This document shows, in pieces, positions 63,162 to 64,000 of a DNA stretch of 64,000 nucleotides (the stretch's first letter is position 1; every line of letters starts with the position of its first letter). A program made the position numbers and the translations under genes. The stretch comes from Lachnospiraceae bacterium XBB2008 (GTDB taxonomy: Bacteria > Bacillota > Clostridia > Lachnospirales > Lachnospiraceae), in NCBI GenBank assembly GCA_900102235.1, contig FMVL01000006.1, positions 310,001 through 374,000 on the forward strand, written 5' to 3'. Under the pieces are notes generated by a model. That model was given only the letters and a program-made list of their open reading frames with translations, had not been told where the DNA came from and made no database searches.

Positions 63162-64000
63162 ATGTCTGTAAACGAATCTCAGAAGAATAGAATACGGGAA
63201 CTGGTCACCACATTAAATTGTGCTTCTGAAAAATACTATGCACAAGATGATGAGATAATGTCCAATTATGAGTATGACCGTCTGTATGACGAACTGGTGT
63301 CTCTGGAGACCGAAACAGGCTATGTTCTGGCCAATTCCCCTACGGTAAATGTCGGGTATGAATCGGTTGATGAACTGCCAAAGGAAAAACATGAAAAACC
63401 CATGCTCAGCCTGGGTAAGACCAAGGACCGCGAGGAGCTCAGGGAATGGCTTGACGGACACGATGGTATACTGAGTTGGAAACTTGACGGTCTGACTGTC
63501 GTGATCACATATTTTGACGGAAAACTTGCAAAAGCAATAACGCGTGGTAACGGCGAGATCGGAGAGGTCGTAACGAATAACGCTCGTACATTTATTAACC
63601 TTCCTCACTCGATAGAGTATAAAGGTGAGCTGGTCATAAGAGGAGAAGCCGTGATCAGCTACTCCGATTTCGAAAAGATCAATTCATCGATCACCGATGA
63701 GACACAGCGATTTAAAAACCCCCGTAATCTTTGCTCGGGAGCTGTCAGACAACTCGATCCTTCCGTTACCGCCAAACGCATGGTACGTTTTTTTGCTTTT
63801 TCACTTGTGTCCGCACCCGGGGTTGATTTTGGCGATCGGCATCTGTCTGAATTTGAGTTTCTTAAGAAGCAGGGATTTGATGTGGTTGATCACGTTGTTG
63901 TTACTCCCGATACGATCATCTCTTATATAGAAGATTATGAAGAACGTATCCGTACATATGATATCCCTTCCGACGGACTGGTCCTTCTTCTTGATGAGAT
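63162..64000 (+). CDS. ligA: NAD-dependent DNA ligase, N-terminal part (partial)
   Basis: An open frame of 279 codons continuing past the window edge. It begins with a domain Ia segment (YYAQDD...YEYDRLYDEL), followed by the nucleotidyltransferase domain with catalytic Lys107 in KLDG, TRGNGEIGE, RGEAVI and NPRNLCSGAVRQLDP. These are the LigA motifs in order. It seals nicks using NAD(+). Unusual is SWKLDG where LigA normally has ExKxDG: the Glu two residues before the catalytic Lys (Glu113 in the E. coli enzyme) is Ser105 here. This may mark a divergent paralogue. ATG 63162 follows AAGGAGA. Confidence 0.9.
   Translation, partial: MSVNESQKNRIRELVTTLNCASEKYYAQDDEIMSNYEYDRLYDELVSLETETGYVLANSPTVNVGYESVDELPKEKHEKPMLSLGKTKDREELREWLDGHDGILSWKLDGLTVVITYFDGKLAKAITRGNGEIGEVVTNNARTFINLPHSIEYKGELVIRGEAVISYSDFEKINSSITDETQRFKNPRNLCSGAVRQLDPSVTAKRMVRFFAFSLVSAPGVDFGDRHLSEFEFLKKQGFDVVDHVVVTPDTIISYIEDYEERIRTYDIPSDGLVLLLDE

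Overview
This is a contiguous piece of a Firmicutes (Clostridia) chromosome, most likely a Lachnospiraceae member of the Butyrivibrio/gut-rumen type. The evidence is a dnaG-rpoD-trmK block, an xseAB-ispA-dxs-tlyA-nadK block, hemZ, a Gls24/Asp23-nusB pair, mid-40s G+C by eye, strong AGGAGG-type ribosome binding sites, many glycoside hydrolases and many c-di-GMP proteins. The genus is an inference. No tRNA, rRNA, CRISPR, transposase or phage gene was seen; the only recognised RNA gene is rnpB.

Layout. 1-3963: end of dnaG, rpoD, trmK and a TGS-uridine-kinase-like protein. 3992-4334: RNase P RNA on the minus strand. 4369-9170: ferredoxin-fused aldo/keto reductase, PilZ protein, two adjacent G3E (CobW) GTPases (one His-rich, one with a TIGR03943-like tail) and deoB. 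9408-20831: prfC, a transglutaminase-like lipoprotein, Asp23, nusB, xseA, xseB, ispA, dxs, tlyA, nadK, an alpha/beta hydrolase and a PAP2 phosphatase. 20871-30921: recN (minus) diverging from relA/spoT, a metallo-beta-lactamase-fold hydrolase, a heterodimeric ABC exporter pair and hemZ.

31470-49944 is a long co-directional run: GT4 glycosyltransferase, GH13 glucosidase, a LacI-type sensor-GGDEF-GH53-CBM fusion, a membrane EAL phosphodiesterase, a second LacI-type sensor-GGDEF protein, a polytopic membrane protein, an ECF-S-like/HD-GYP protein, an OPRT-like phosphoribosyltransferase, a membrane GGDEF cyclase, a patatin-like lipase, apt and a purine permease. 50135-57211 holds a GH2 beta-galactosidase and a second ABC exporter pair on the opposite strand. 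57311-60860 encodes REC-GGDEF(degenerate)-EAL, an HPt protein and an MCP-like chemoreceptor. The window closes with an RsmF-type methyltransferase, an RsuA/RluB-type pseudouridine synthase and the first part of an NAD-dependent DNA ligase.

How it fits together. The window carries three predicted diguanylate cyclases, three c-di-GMP phosphodiesterases (two EAL, one HD-GYP) and a PilZ receptor. Two cyclases are fused to cytoplasmic sugar-binding-type domains, and one of these also carries a GH53 galactanase domain and a carbohydrate-binding tail with no signal peptide. My reading is a locus that converts intracellular galactan/glucan oligosaccharide status into c-di-GMP. The most interesting items are this fusion, the paired sensor-cyclases around an EAL protein, and a dispersed, highly structured intergenic repeat present in two copies (9180-9385 and 49973-50111).
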